Source: Viola odorata
Taxonomy: Eukaryota; Streptophyta; Magnoliopsida; Malpighiales; Violaceae
Length of the DNA stretch: 64,000 nt
Direction: 5' to 3'
Assembly: GCA_963691705.1 (NCBI GenBank)
Contig: OY829545.1
Coordinates: 15,451,569 to 15,515,568, forward strand
The notes below the pieces were generated by a model, which was not told the origin of the DNA, did not search any database, and was given only the letters and a program-made list of their open reading frames with translations. The translations under genes and the position numbers were made by a program. The first letter of the stretch is position 1. Every line of letters begins with the position of its first letter. Of this stretch, positions 20,404-33,789 are shown piece after piece.

Positions 20404-20921
20404 GGGCATGTTTGGCGTTCCGGTTCTAGTTGGAAAAGTGTTGTGGGAAAAGTGCTGTGTGGAAAGTACTTCTGGAAAAAAGTACTGTGAGAAACGAGAA
20501 TTTGTTTTATGGTGTTTGGTAAAAATTGCGGTTAAAACTTTGGTTGGAATATAAAATGACTATAAAGGGCATAAAACCCATTTTTAAAAAATTAATAAAA
20601 ATAGGAAAAGTGGATATATAATTATTTATCTTGAGATGGAGATTTTATTGTGATAGTTTTTAATTTAATTTATTCTATTATATAAAGTAAAAAAATAAAA
20701 TTAAAATGAAAAAAAAAAAAAAACATAAAAAGTGCCAAACGCAGCTGCACTGGAGCAATTTGCTCCAGCCCGTGCAGCTCGCTTTAGCTCTTGCCCATCC
20801 CTTGGTTTGAACTGGGCTTCTTGAAAAGCCCAGTTCCAATGGTGTTTACCAAACACCTTAACTAGGAAAAGTCTACTTGGAAAAGTGTTTTCCAAGTAGA
20901 ACCTAAACCCCAAAGGGGCAC
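20404..20921. mobile_element. Tourist-like (PIF/Harbinger-type) MITE, 518 bp
   Basis: TTA flanks both sides (20401-20403 and 20922-20924). The left end begins GGGCATGTTTGG; the inverse of the right end begins GTGCCCCTTTGGGG, and both continue to GGTTCTA(G/C)TTGGAAAA, giving imperfect inverted repeats of about 40 bp. The TTA duplication and the GGGC...TTTGG ends fit Tourist-like elements. It has no coding capacity. Confidence 0.65.
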
Positions 20922-20924
20922 TTA

Positions 20925-21587
20925 GTGTTTTGCTTCTTCCACTTCATGTAAAATAAACATTGGACATTTTTAACTTCATCCCAAAAGAAAATTAAAAAAT
21001 ACACATTGGACATCTAAACACATATTTTGTGCCACATTACATTATTAAATTCCTTAATTATTATATTTATTTATGATCCATTATCTTGTTTTGCATCCCA
21101 ATAATTCAATAAAATTCGATAAGAGACTCCGGACTAAATAAACAAACAAATAAACATTTTTTCGGACTAAATAAAAAGATATTCCCTTCGTTTATAAATG
21201 TATATTTCTTTTTAGAAGTAGCGGAATTCTTATTTATTTATTTTATTCACATTTATTAGGTGAAAATTTAGCTCTTTTATTATAATATTCTTTGTTTATT
21301 TTATTTTATTTAGATTGTACATGTAATTAAAGAAAGTTTGTGAGGATAATTTTATATCAAAAACTCAAAGTTCACGGATTGTAACTTTAATTAGGTCACA
21401 TATAGTTATTACTAGTTAGATGACAATGAAATATGATAAAAAGGAGGAAACTGCAATATTTATATAGTATTTAGAGTATATAAGCTAACTTAAGGTGGAA
21501 TTTAGTTGAAAGATTGCAACTTTTGTGGGAAAATAATTCACATGAAAGTTATATTATTTTTTTAATTATTGGATGATTGTTCTTTGA
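20925..21587. other. Intergenic, no gene seen
   Basis: AT-rich sequence. A degenerate CCCTTCGTTTATAAATG phrase near 21184 may be a decayed Stowaway end without a visible partner. Confidence 0.4.
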
Positions 21588-21589
21588 TA

Positions 21590-21716
21590 TTCCCTCTGTT
21601 TCCTTTTAAATGACTTTTTGAAACAGTAACATTCGGTAAAACAAACACTAAAAAGTCAAGTAAAGTGTACAGTAACATTCAGTAGGAAAATGACAATTAA
21701 AAAGAAACGAAGGGAG
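21590..21716. mobile_element. Stowaway-like MITE, 127 bp
   Basis: TA flanks (21588-21589 and 21717-21718). The left end is TTCCCTCTGTTTCC and the inverse right end CTCCCTTCGTTTC, continuing TTTTAA(A/T)TG on both sides. The interior repeats AGTAACATTC twice. Confidence 0.65.
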
Positions 21717-21718
21717 TA

Positions 21719-22796
21719 TCATTTAAAATTTAGTCAAAATAATTGTTGTAACCTTAATTTAAATTCTATAAAAAAAAGAAGACAAAACTTTACTTTCCTA
21801 AAATTTAAGAATGTAAGTTTTCTTAACCTTTTACAAGAAATCTATAGTTTTTATTATTTTTATCACGCAATCAAGGGTTTTAAGATTGTTACTATATTCT
21901 AACGTAATATTTTTAAGATTAACCAAACACATTATGTTAGGAATATAAAAAATTTAAGTGATGCCTTTTGCACATTGGAATGTGTGCTATGTTTTACATA
22001 ATGAAATCATAGCTGTGGCCTGTGGTTCCAGTATTATTGTACAGTATCCTCTCTTCTTCTTTTTCTTTCTTAAAAAAGTCAGAAAAATAAAAGGTTAAAG
22101 CCACATTGCTACCTTGCTAAACCTTACACGTCGAGACGTTTTAATGAAACACAATTGAAACACAAAAAGTTGCAGAGTAAAGGAACGTGGTTTGCTTTGC
22201 TTGCCCTTTCTAAATTTCTATCTCTAATAATCAGTTTTTCAGGTCAGCTGCAGGCTCCAATGATCCAACAAATGATCCAATCTCGGGCCACACCACAATA
22301 CCCCCTTTGACTTTCCATCTTGCCCTCCCCACGTCCCACTTAGTCCCACTCGCACCAAATACTGTATTATTATATCTCCATTTCCATCTAAGCATTCTTA
22401 AGTACGTATGAGTTCCAAACAGCTGTGGGAAGATAGGTCGTAGGTTCTACCTCTACCATTCTTTGTCTTTCTTATAAAAGCTGCCTCGGAAATGTTCACC
22501 CAACTCATTATCCTTTTCTTTGCAATTGGACGTGTTCCTTCTACATCACTTCTGGGTAATACCCATTGTTAGCTCTGGAAATATAATTAAATTTTGTTAA
22601 TACTCTTCATTTACCATTTGTTTTGTTATACTTGTCCTTTGGGATATATTAATTTCCTTGTGCTACAAAAAAGAGGGATGAAACTAGAAACATTGTTTTC
22701 ATATTATGGAGCAGACACCAACATGATAGCTACAAGACAAAAATACTTACATGATATACATACAATTATTTTCCAATCAAACAAAACTCTATATAA
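21719..22796. other. Intergenic, no gene seen
   Basis: No coding region recognised. The short frames at 21690-21902 and 22594-22818 have the composition of random AT-rich DNA. Confidence 0.45.
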
Positions 22797-22798
22797 TA

Positions 22799-23031
22799 CT
22801 CCCTCCGTCTTTTATTAACTGTCGCTTTAACTTTGGACACGCATATTGAGGAGCCCGGATGACTCACTATTTGACCCCAAAAAAATTTGTACTTTTTTTC
22901 GAACGTACGTTAAGGATTAAAGAACATCCGAGAAAAAATTCGGGGTAAAATTATCTCAAATAGTGAGTCATCCGGGCTCCTCAATATGCGTGTCCAAAGT
23001 CAAAGCGACGGTTAATAAAAGACGGAGGGAG
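22799..23031. mobile_element. Stowaway MITE, near-perfect hairpin, 233 bp
   Basis: TA flanks at 22797-22798 and 23032-23033. The two arms are almost perfect inverse copies over their whole length: CTCCCTCCGTCTTTTATTAA at the left and the inverse at the right, then ACTTTGGACACGCATATTGA and its inverse. Transcripts through it would form a long hairpin, a known small-RNA source. The interior shares sequence with the MITE at 49740-50009. Confidence 0.9.
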
Positions 23032-23387
23032 TACTTCTTTTATAAACCTCTTTGCTCTAGTGACTAGTCTAGTTCTCAATACCATCTTGTCTACTTCTTA
23101 TGTATATATTTCCCTCTTTGTTTCAAAATAATGGTAGTTTGAAAACACTTTAAAAAAGGTATTGTAGTTTACTTTTCAATTTTACCTGTTTAATGTATTT
23201 TTCAGTGGGAAATGGCAGTTAGATTATTTGGTTTAGGAATATTGTTATTTATTTACTTTTATTTTGATAGGCGAAGGTGAAATTCGAATCTAAAACTTAT
23301 TAGTATTTTTATTATCAGCAAAATAGCTAATAAAGTACATGTGCATTAATTATGACTACGGTAACAAAACAAATGGATTAATTTTTT

Positions 23388-23802
23388 GACTAAACGTTTA
23401 TTTTAGTCCTTACGTAGGTCTAAAATTATGAAATTAGTCCTTACGTTTATCTTTGCCTGAAATTGATCCTCATGTTTGTAGAATGGGTTGAAATCAGTCC
23501 AATTGATTTAATTTAATTAATTTTTATTTTTAAAAAATTCCAAGAAAATATTATTCTTTATTAAAATCCTAGATGGAATTAATATCAAAGATCATAAAAA
23601 AATATTTAATTATTATTATTTTGATCATAATTAAACAAACATATTTTGTGGAATTTGTTGAAGAAGAAAATTAATTTAATTAAATCAATTGGACCGATTT
23701 TAGAAAATTATATAAATATAAGGATTAATTTCAGCAAAAAAAAACATGATGACTAATTTTAAAATTTTAAACAACCGTAAGGATTAAAATAGATATTTAT
23801 CC
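23388..23802. mobile_element. Mutator-like MITE, 415 bp
   Basis: A 9 bp direct repeat, TAATTTTTT, lies immediately outside both ends (23379-23387 and 23803-23811), the length made by Mutator-like transposases. The arms are long inverted repeats: the left arm reads TTTTAGTCCTTACG and AAATTAGTCCTTACG, and the inverse of the right arm reads TTTTAATCCTTACG and AAATTAGTC. It has no coding capacity. Confidence 0.7.
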
Positions 23803-23811
23803 TAATTTTTT

Positions 23812-25061
23812 TCCTTTTCTAAGAACCAACTCTTCGAATTTTTGTGTACAAAGGGAAGTGCTCTCATCCTCTCTTTACAGAGGAATTTAAGCTTTAGACA
23901 ATTTTAAAATTTAACTTATATTTGTAGTGAGGTACTCTTGTTCTCAGTTCTAATATGTCACTTGAATTGAATTACTTGATAGAATTACAAGCTACTTCTT
24001 TAAGGAGGGTTTTGATTATTATATTAAACTTTAATAATTGATTACTCCACGTGGTTTTGGAATAAATACATGCTAATTATGAAAATGACTTATCACAATT
24101 TTTAAAAAATTTTAATATTAATTAATTATCTATTTTTTTATTAAAAAAATCAATCAATTAAAATTTGCCTCTCCTATATAATCAAATAAATAAATTATAA
24201 ATTATTTAAAATTTCTCTTTTAAAAATATTAAACTAATCAAAATATGAGGGAGTATTCGCTCGGAAAAAAGGAAAAAAGAAAAAGAAAAAGAAAAAGAGA
24301 GCAGCCGAAAAGGAGAGTACAAGAAAAAGATATTATAACATGATGAGACATCTATATCTACACATAAGGACACATCCCGAAGTCAATATAAAAAGAGAAG
24401 CATCATTGGCAAAGAAAATATTGTCATCATGAGGAGATTAGAGAGATATATAAAATGTAAAAAAATGTTCTTCTATAGTATAGAGTACAATACAACACTC
24501 TCTCCTCCACATTCCACAATGCAAGCAAAACTACACAACTTTTCACCTCTCAGGCATGACCTCACCTAAGCAAAAACCCAAATCCTAAACTCCAAAACTA
24601 CAACCCATTTTGCAAAATGCAGCAAAAGCAAATTTATTATTATTATTGTTATTGGACGATTCAAGTAGACATATCGACATGAATTAAACTATCAAAAGCT
24701 TTCCCCCTCTGGTTTAAAGCAGCAAACATCATCAAGCTGGCATGTGCGTCTGTGTCTTGTAGCAATCTCACTGTGCAGTGCCTCAAAAAGTAAGAGCTAA
24801 GATTGGAGACAATAGAGAAGAAGAGGTGCCCTTTGTTCCCTTCGTGCCATCCCCAGGGAAAAAAGAAAAAGAAAACCCATGTTTTTACTACAAATTAGTA
24901 AATTTCTTCCTTCAATTCTTGATTTTCTTGGGGGTATTTTAAATTAAGCATCTTCCTAGCTAGCCTGCAAAAAGGTGGTAGTATGAATTCAATTCCAGCT
25001 GCATGCTCTATGCTTCTGTGCACTGTAGCTTTAGCCAGGCTGCTGCAATCTATTAGACCAA
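23812..25061. other. Intergenic and 3' side of the bHLH gene
   Basis: No separate gene seen. Contains an AAAAAG-rich microsatellite near 24264-24300. The part from about 24500 to 25061 probably includes the 3' untranslated region of the minus-strand bHLH gene. Confidence 0.45.
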
Positions 25062-27143
25062 TCAGCAACTGTTGTTTAAAATGCTGAATATTTGATGGAC
25101 TGCTGCTGCAACCTCTTCCGTTGATCTCAGCTTACAATCTTCCTCCATCTGCCATCACCACCACACCAGATTCCACCCCACCCCAATTATAATTCATGAA
25201 AACGTAAATAAACCCAAGAAAATAAATTTATGGAAATAGAATCTGCCTGCCTGCCCTAAATTAAAATAATTTTTATAGCCTAGCTTCAGAAATTGTGAGC
25301 ACCTAGTCAAAATGGTCGGTTGACCAAGCAAGACAGAAAAAGGAAAAGGAAAAAAACAAAATTTCATGGAATGGAACAGCAAGAAGAAGAGTACCTTAAG
25401 ATTGAAAGAGTAAAGAACCATACTTTGCGAGGAGGTGATGTTGAGGTGCAGAACAGTGAGTCTAAGATCTTCCAATGCAACAATTGCTCTTAACAACTGC
25501 CCATGTCTTCTCTGGCACTGAATCTTCAAATTTACATGGTTTTGTATGGCCGTCACCTCTAGCTCCGCCGCATCTGATTTCCTCTTCGCTTTCCCCTCCT
25601 CTCCTAATTCGCAACTCCCATCCTCGCTGACACTAACAATGTCGTTGTTGTCATTGCATTGAGATGTGAAGAACCCATCTGTACAAATTCCCATTTCTTC
25701 TCCTGAATTTCTCATCCTCTTTTGCGCTTCGAGTGACTGTAGAAGCTGCTCTAGTTCTTTGACAAAGTCTATTGCACCTCCAATTATTGATGCCTGGTCA
25801 CCCTTTTTTTCATTGAGACAACAAAAACAAACAAAAAAACACCATTTTTAGTACTAAAGGTTGAATCTTTGGAACGGTTTCTATGAAAATGGATAAGAAA
25901 GTTTGGTTCTTGACAATAAAGATTGAATCTTTAGTTGGATTTTTTTTAAAATTCTTACTCTTTGAACGTAGGAGGATGGCATGATGGAACGGAGGGAGGT
26001 TAGGTAATCGTTCATTTGGCGGCGGCGGTTGCGTTCCACCGCAATGTGGGTCATGCGCTGGCTCTCTACTTCTTCCTTGTTTTTGGTTGTCCTTGTTCTC
26101 TTTCGCTTCCTTCTTTCTCTGGTGATTGCAGGAGATGGTTTGGAGAAATGGGTCTCGTTTGGCATGGATTGTAGGAGATTTCTTGCAAGTGAATTGAGCC
26201 TTTTACATGTTGGATTTGGTTGGGGCTGGTTATTATTAGGTTCAGGACTGAGATTGGAATGTGGGTTTATTTGGTTGAGGTCTTTGGTTTCACATTTGAC
26301 TGGGGAATGCAGCAAATCAGCTGTGCTACTGTCATGCGTGACACAACTTTCAAGCTCAAGAGCTTGAGTTTGTTGGGGTTGATGGTCTGTTTCAGAAACA
26401 AAAGTGGTGGTGGTGTCGATATCCCATATTGGTGGCCTTTTGAGGTGTTGGAGTTTCAATAATGTTTGAAAGTTGGGTTCTTTGAAAGGGAAGAAAGGAG
26501 GGGTTTCTACACTTTGAAGCATTTGAAGAAAAGGCATTCTATCTTCTAAACTTGGTATTGAAAACTGTGCTTGTTGTTCTTGTTGGTGTTGCTGCAGCTG
26601 CTCTTCTTCTTCTTCAAATCTATATTCTTGTTCTAAGCACTCCACACCCAAATGCTCCTGAAAGAGCTGCAAGAAAATGACAACAACTCAAAGAAAGAAG
26701 AGAATGATAATAAAAGAAATAATAATCTTTATCAATCTTGTTTTGGAGGGGGTTTTGTTTTACAGTACCCAACCTTTCAAAAGGAAGAATTGAAGAAAGG
26801 AAATTGACATGAATTGAATAGGGTAGGTAGTGGAGCCTCATGAGGAGCAGCAGAGAAATTTAAGAGAAGAATGAGAATGGAATGTTGAAGGAGAGGAGCA
26901 GAAGATGCAAATGTTAGCATTTCTAGGAAGAAATGCAAATGTGGCAATGGCATTGAATGCCAAGTCCTTGGTTGGTGTAGTAAATGCAGCAGCAGAAGAA
27001 GTAGCAGTCCATTTCAAGAAATGGAAAACTTGTGTGAAAAAGAAAGGATGGGTTAGGATGGTAGTACTAGAAATGAACAACAAACAATATAAGAAACATA
27101 CACAGGAATTATTAATAATGGGTCCTTGAAGAAGCCTCTCCAT
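25062..27143 (-). CDS. bHLH transcription factor, subfamily Ia (bHLH57/67/70-like), four exons
   Basis: Nuclear DNA-binding regulator. Exons on the minus strand: 27143-27102, 26666-25959, 25802-25395 and 25148-25062; all introns are GT-AG and phase 0, giving 414 residues. The first exon encodes only 14 residues ([14 protein letters not shown]), the expected start for this family. The basic region has H221, E225 and R229 ([10 protein letters not shown]), the E-box/G-box-reading set, and the helix-loop-helix continues across the exon 2/3 junction (SSYVQR / [19 protein letters not shown]). The C-terminal ACT-like part ([20 protein letters not shown] ... VLYSFNLK) fits bHLH57/67/70 more closely than FAMA. 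The N-terminal third is rich in Gln and Glu. The exact member is not certain. Confidence 0.85.
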
Positions 27144-30100
27144 TACAAGATGAGGCGGCAGCAGCAGCAGCAGAAGTAGCAGAAGTAGTAGTTATACACT
27201 TATATACTAGTTAGTAGTTCTTGCAAGCAAAGCAAGAAGCTTTAAATTCTTCTTCTCCCCACCAACAACTAAACATTCCAACTCCACTGGTGATGTTACT
27301 TGCAAAACAACAGATAATAAATGTAACCCCCAAATTGAGACCCCATACCATACAACAACTTCTACAATTTGTAATATTCCTTAGTTTTTTTTCTGGTTTC
27401 CTGATGCTGTTGTTGTTGTAGTTGCTGCTGCTTGTGATAGTCTTTAAATAGGGTATATAGTATTAATTGCCGTTCAAGAATTTCTACAGAAAGGAAAAGA
27501 GGGTGAGAAAAGAAAAGTAGTACTTGCAAGAAAGTAAATTAGGAACGGAGCCCAAGAAAAGGGCTGATCTTTTCTTTTCTTTTCTTTTTTTAAAATATAT
27601 ATTGTTTGTAAAGTAATTTAAAGAATGGATTTTTGGGATGAATAGGGTTGGTAGGAGAAGAGAGGAGGAGGAGGAGGGAGGAGGAGAAGGGAGGAGTTGT
27701 CTGATATGCAAAGGTCCCAAAGCATTATTGACGGTGGCAGGTTTTGTCCAGCAGCTGAGACAGACAGTGTGGGGACAAGGAGAGGAGGACACAAACCCAA
27801 AAAGAAAAAGAAAATTATTGAAAATTATTACATTTTATTAATATTAAATAAAAATAAAAATAAAAATAAAAATAAAAATAAAAAAAGGTTTGAAAAATGG
27901 AAAGTCTTCCTGCAGCAGATTGTCATCTCGTCTGATGATGGGTCCTGGGTCCTTTCTTCCTTTCTTTTCCTTCTCCCTCCACACTTCTCCGTGCCAACTT
28001 TTCTTTGGAATAAAAATACAAATAAACGTTCTCTTTCTTCTGAATTTTTCAATTTTATTTTTGTTTTTTTAGATTTTATTTTTGTTTCTCTACTTTAGAA
28101 GAATAATCTTGTTTGAATAATTACAGGAACCAGGATCATCATTTTTTTTTCATATTCAAACTTGAAATCTAAAAGGTAGAGAAAAATTATAAAAAATCTC
28201 ACAATTTAGAGAAAAGAATAAAATCTATAATTACACTAATATCTAAGCTTGACACTAAAATTAATAGAAATAGAAATTTAAATATCCTCAAATTTGAAAA
28301 CAATAATAGTAGATTTCAAAAAATAATCACCAAAAATCTAAAATTTAGTTTTATGATATTTCTAGACTGAATTAGTCAATTCGGAGTTCCATTTCGAATC
28401 TTGAAATGGTCATTTTTTTTCAAATTATTAGAACCATTTGATTATCAAATTTCAGTCCGATCCAATAACTATTTTATACTTTTGTTGTGATAGGCCGTTT
28501 TTCTATTTCTGATATTAACTTAAAATTTAAATTTCAGCGCTTCTTGTTCCATTTTATTAAGCCCAATATAAATACGATTTTTAAAGCTTATAATTAATTA
28601 TATTTGTGTTGACTGAGCCGCTAAAATGATTATAGCAATTATGTACTCCCTATACAATAATTAACCAGCAAATTTGGAGATTTTCTTTTTCCTTTTCTAA
28701 ATGGAGATATTTGACATTTTTTGATGATTTGGTAAATAACACCATTGCACAATGCACATGGAGTTCTACCGTACGACTATGACTGTCTTTTGATTTTTTT
28801 CTGGAATTCTTTCCGCTCCGTGCGCACCTTTCCGTTTCTACACTTCTTTTACGCTTTTACTTCTGATTGATTACATAAATGCTTACGGAAGAAATCGTAT
28901 TCCATATAAGAAGGAGGATTCTTCTAGTTCTACAAGAAGTCTCATGTTCAAATCTTGATAAGATTTTCATATTCGGTATTGAACAATAACCTAACTAGAA
29001 TAAAAAATCAGGAGTTAAGAAGTCAACCAAAAGCAATCTAAATGTGTAAAATCACTAGATTTTAATATGATGTAAAATTAATAGATTTTATTTGATTTAT
29101 AAAACGAAAACTTGATTATTGAAAGAAAAAAACTAATTGGGTCAACCTAGAAATCCGTACTCTGGTTACTAGATTTTGGTCTGGTTTGCTGGTTTCAACC
29201 AGGTTTTTCAAAAGAGGGTTTTACCCAAAAACCCATCCGGTCACTAAGTAACCAGGTTGACTCGGCCGGGCCGGACCGAGTTTCAAAACCTTGGCCCTGC
29301 GTATACAATTGTGTTAAACTTGTGAGGGCGAGTTTTACCGCCCTTTAAGGTCTTTTCCCAACTTAAGTTCAAAATAGTCGACACTTAATATAATGATCGA
29401 ATTACCGGATAATATTGAACCAAAAAACAAAATGATTATTTCCTTCCTTCTCTAGAGTACTAATAAAATAAACACAAATCTATGTTTTGTGTAAAGCTTT
29501 TTAAACTTAAAATGAAATTTTAACTACAAATGCAAGCACTGCAATTCGCATGACAATCACAAATCTTCGATTTTTTTTCTTTAGCAATTGGATCACTAAC
29601 AATCAAGTTAGTCGAACCCAGCCCGGCCGGGCTGGTTTGACCAAAAAATTTGACGACCGCCCACTAGATCGAGTTTGAAAACTCCAAAAATTATATAAAA
29701 TGAGTTTTTTTAAATTTTGATCGACCTAACACTTCAACCAGAGAATTGTTCGACCCAATTTATTTTTTTTAAATATTTTTGAGAAAAATGTTAAACATGA
29801 GATTAAAATTCATGTTCATGTTCAGTGTGTTGTCCAACAAAGCCTTAATCACTACTTTGTGCTATTATATGACAACATATAATATAAATACATAAGATAA
29901 ATATTTCATTTATTTTTAGAAACTTCTTATATTTTATGCAAATATTAAATTTTATTTATTAATTTATTAAAATTACGGATCAATTCGATTTTTTTCGAGT
30001 TGACTTTTTGACCTTTTACCCTTTTCCCAGATTGAGTTTATGATGGGTCCGGGTCTTACAAACTTGCTAACAAGATAAGAAGGGGATACAAATTGCCAGG

Positions 30101-30186
30101 CCATCAACTTTTCACAACCTAAACAATTTGACCACTAATTTCTGACCTCGTTTATTTTTATCATTAATTTTTACGCCGTTAGACAT
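27144..30186. other. bHLH upstream region and intergenic DNA
   Basis: Upstream of the bHLH gene: a CAG/CTG-rich stretch (27160-27200) that may be 5' untranslated sequence, a purine-rich tract (27655-27695) and an (ATAAAA)n microsatellite at about 27848-27886. Near 29160-29290 is GC-richer sequence (CGGCCGGGCCGG, AACCAGG) typical of non-autonomous plant transposons, without definable ends. No gene recognised. Confidence 0.45.
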
Positions 30187-30279
30187 TTGATCCATCCACA
30201 AACTTTTCTTCTATTAGACACTTTACCAACGAACTACCCATTTATTAACAAACTTTCTGCGGCACCATTGACCCATGTG

Positions 30280-30885
30280 GCTATCTGGGCAGAAGAAGCT
30301 GATGATTTTTCTGTCTATTCTTGGTGTGTGGGCTTAGAGAGAGCATCTTTTGGCCTCAAGCCCCATCTTCAGTCCTGCTGGACTTCCCTAGTTCCATATA
30401 GAATTGAATTCTTCATGTGGGAGGCGTTTAAGGGCCGTTTAGTAACTAGGGAGTTCCTTCTTCGAAGGCACATGGTAGTGGAAGCTAACTGCCCCATGTG
30501 TAACAGGAGTACAGAAGATGTGAACCATTTGTTCTTACATTGTGAGGTTTCTAGACTTTGCTGGAATTTTATCATGGGTTGGTTGGGTGTTCAATGGTGC
30601 CATCCGAGAAGTTTCCTTGATCTCTGGTTGATGTGGGATAGCTTCCTACCGGGAAGGAATGTTCAGGCGCATCGCATGTGGAAAATTCTTTTCTATGTGG
30701 TGGCTTGGAGTATTTGGAAGAGACGGAATCAAGTAGTTTTTCAGCAAGATGTGCAGCGTAGGGATAGGATTCTTGATTTAATCATGGCTCTGTGGCATAG
30801 ATGGATCAAGAGTTTAGATGTTAACTACCCTTACTCCCTTGCCTCGATGTCTGCTTCATGTGCTTGGCTAACTTCTTGGGGTTGA
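30280..30885 (+). pseudogene. LINE ORF2 C-terminal fragment (zf-RVT domain)
   Basis: An open fragment of about 200 residues encodes the zinc-finger-like domain that follows reverse transcriptase in plant LINEs: CPMCNRSTEDVNHLFLHC gives the C-x2-C...H...H-C set, preceded by VPYRIEFFMWEAFKGRLVTR and followed by WKILFYVVAWSIWKRRN. It lacks endonuclease and reverse transcriptase, so it is inert. Confidence 0.8.
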
Positions 30886-31032
30886 TTGCTTTTTTGGGCA
30901 TCGGAAGTTTTGCTTGTTTTGTGAGATTGGTCCTACTACTACTGATTTGAGCCTTGTACATTCTTTCCTTTTTTGCAGCCATTTTCTCATGGCTTGCTAA
31001 TATATTTTCTTCCGCTTATTAAAAAAAAAAAA
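30280..31032 (+). mobile_element. 5'-truncated L1-type LINE
   Basis: The C-terminal end of a LINE ORF2, then about 135 bp of 3' untranslated region and an A-run (31021-31032). The 3' end CGCTTATTAAAAAA is shared with the LINE tails at 41105 (minus strand) and 49256, so one L1 lineage supplied all three. The left limit is uncertain and no target duplication could be found. Confidence 0.75.
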
Positions 31033-33789
31033 CCACATAGGTACATGAATAGTAAGTTGTACCAAATGTTAATTATAATGGCATTATCGTAAATACCTCA
31101 AGGTAAGCTTAATTATGTACTTGTGCATACCAACAATATATTTAATTATATACTTGTAATGATTGTCGACTGACTTAATCGTCGGAGTGTATACGCTGGG
31201 GAGACCCCCCGGCGTCCTTTTCAGGTATTCGTAGAAGGAACGAAAAGGACTCACAGATCAGTCATACATAGAGTATAACTACTCGGATCGTATCTACCGC
31301 GGTTCAATACTCATTAAGGACCTAGATATCATATTACATAATTACCCTCATCCGATTTCTATCATTATGAAAGATATATTAATTAATTTATTAATTCATT
31401 ATTTTTAATAAAAAAAGAGAGTTAATTGCGTTAAGTAGAAAAAATAAGAGTCTAAATCAAAATTTTAAAGTCTTTTCTTGACTGATAATCCACCAATTAA
31501 GTTGGAGTTGTTTTTGCATGGAAGGGAAACAAGATCACTATTGATAGGCTAAGACATAACAACTCACAATATGGGGAGATCGTGATTTTTATGGTGTAAA
31601 TCATGAGTTAGTTTATTGATAGTATAATTATGATTAATATTATAAATCACCATTTGTCAACAATATTTACCGGTTATAATATCGAATTATGACTAAATCT
31701 TAGTTGTAAGTATAGCTCTCATCAACGCAAAAAAAATTATGGTTCGGATGAATAACTATTTTTTTTCTAAATTTTAACAGTGGGAGAAGTTATTGTAGTT
31801 TAAAATAACTCAAATTTTACATCCATGTTTGATACACAACAAATTTCAAAAAATGAATATATACGTATATGTTTAAAAGCAATAAAACAAGGTTCACGAA
31901 CTCTAGCTATCCTTTTGTCCTCCATGGATATGTTATGGTAATGTCGGGCGTTGGAGTTTGCTTTCATTCTCAATAATTTCAAAAAAGTTTTGGTTGGGTC
32001 CTATGCTCTCTCTCCCTCTGCTAGATGTGGCCATGTTTTGCATTAATTATGTCGTGCTTGAGGTTTTTTTGTCTCCACCAGGAACACACCATTAATGGGA
32101 TATTAATTGAGTCTTAATTAGATTGTTGGTTTTGCTTGGTTTTTATATTCTCATTAATCAATCTTCCAATCATTATTTTACAAAAAAGTATTCCATAAGT
32201 AAAATTTTATCGGTTTTTTTTAATAGAATGAAAATTATTTGTTTTAAACCTAATTTCGTACTATTTTTACTAAAAATCTCATTCTTATTTTTCTGGTGTG
32301 AGATTTAAGTTTGCACATTCAAATAAATTATTTTACAACATTCTCACTTGATTCTGTCAAATCAGTTACTTGTTGGTAGAGCTAACATTATTTGATACTC
32401 ACTTGAGTTATAAGGCCCTTTCCTTCTCTCTTTTTTTAAAAGAAAATATATAGTTGCAAAGTGACAACCATGTTGCCTGATGAACAAGGCAGTGTGTCTC
32501 AAATTCATCAAGCAAGGGCTTGACCATCCCTCAAAATTACTAAACCATATTAATTGCTTGCTATCATCTATCATATCACTTCTGCAAAGTCATCTGTTTC
32601 ATTATCTTCATTTCAACCTTGTCATATAAGGCATACCATTCATTTTTTACACTTCTTTTTTCTCATTTTTTATAATTCAACCGCCGGATACTACCATTTT
32701 TTTGCATGCATGCATGCATGTGATCATGATCATGGCTTCCATCTTCGATTAATTATTATTAGCGGCAAGATTTGTTTATATCCGCTGAGATTTTTTGTGT
32801 TCACAATTTCACATGAAGATGGGAGAAGAGATGTGAATAATTTGATAATGCCTACGATGTAACTTGTAAGAACCTTATCCATTTAAAACTGAGGCATATC
32901 CATTCTCCATCATCCTATAAAATATAGTATACAATTTTTAGCCACACAACCCGACGCATGCATCTTTGCTCTCACCAAAATCTGAAGATTTCAACAATAT
33001 TGTCATGTACCTCATGTTTAATTACTTGCTACCCTACAAATTTCATCTCCAATGGACCATAAAAGTAACAGCACCATTACTTTTTTTAATGTTCTTACCG
33101 AACTCGCAAAACTAATATGTGATTGATGTGAGTTGTTCCGTAGAGATTTCTTTCACTGCAGTTCAGATTTACTAACTGGCATCTTATGTAGTGACGAACC
33201 TTTCTCTATCTCCAGTACTACTACTGATCCCAATCCAGCAATGCACATATTTTTGTTAGCTAGTCAATTTACAGCAGCACTCTCTCTTCACGAGAGGGTC
33301 CTAACAAAAACAGATTGAAATTTATTCACTCAATTTGATGACACCACAGCCCCCACTTCACAACATGACGCTCTCTCCTCTGCGATCTAACCGACGAGAT
33401 GCTACTCTACCTGGAGCTACCAGCTGCTTAACCTCTACGTCTCATATCAGTTCCTGTGACACTAGAAAACTCAGTGGTAGACCCCTATGCTCACATCACA
33501 CATGCCTCTGCAGTAGAGCAGAAGATAACCGCAGTTTCCTTTCCCAGCCGAACGAAACCTTCAGTCCAGTAGCTGGTAATCTGAGTGTCCCGAAACAGAA
33601 GAAAGCAATTCATGAAAACAGATAGAACAGACAAAAAGCACTCAACGCGCAAAATAATATTGATAGTATCTGCTACTTAAAAGATAGCTTAAACAACTCT
33701 AATCAAAGTTATCATGCAAAGGGTGTGCGTGCACCCACACAATGTTGGAACTTATATTTCCAGAGATTTAACCACTAAGATCCATTTTA
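31033..33789. other. Intergenic; one LTR-like fragment
   Basis: No gene seen. A GC-rich segment at about 31168-31310 (GTCGGAGTG, GGGGAGACCCCCCGGCG, TTTTCAGGT) resembles the end of LTRs of Tat/Retand-type or short LTR elements, by recollection only. CATGCATGCATGCATG at about 32705-32720 is an RY-type repeat. The part near 33300-33789 is probably the 3' untranslated region of the minus-strand transporter. Confidence 0.4.

Noticed and set aside
26029..26462. Plus-strand frames over the bHLH gene
   Set aside because: They are antisense shadows of exon 2 of the bHLH gene.
27484..28098. Overlapping frames in the purine-rich tract and (ATAAAA)n microsatellite
   Set aside because: Low-complexity repeats make long frames by chance on both strands.
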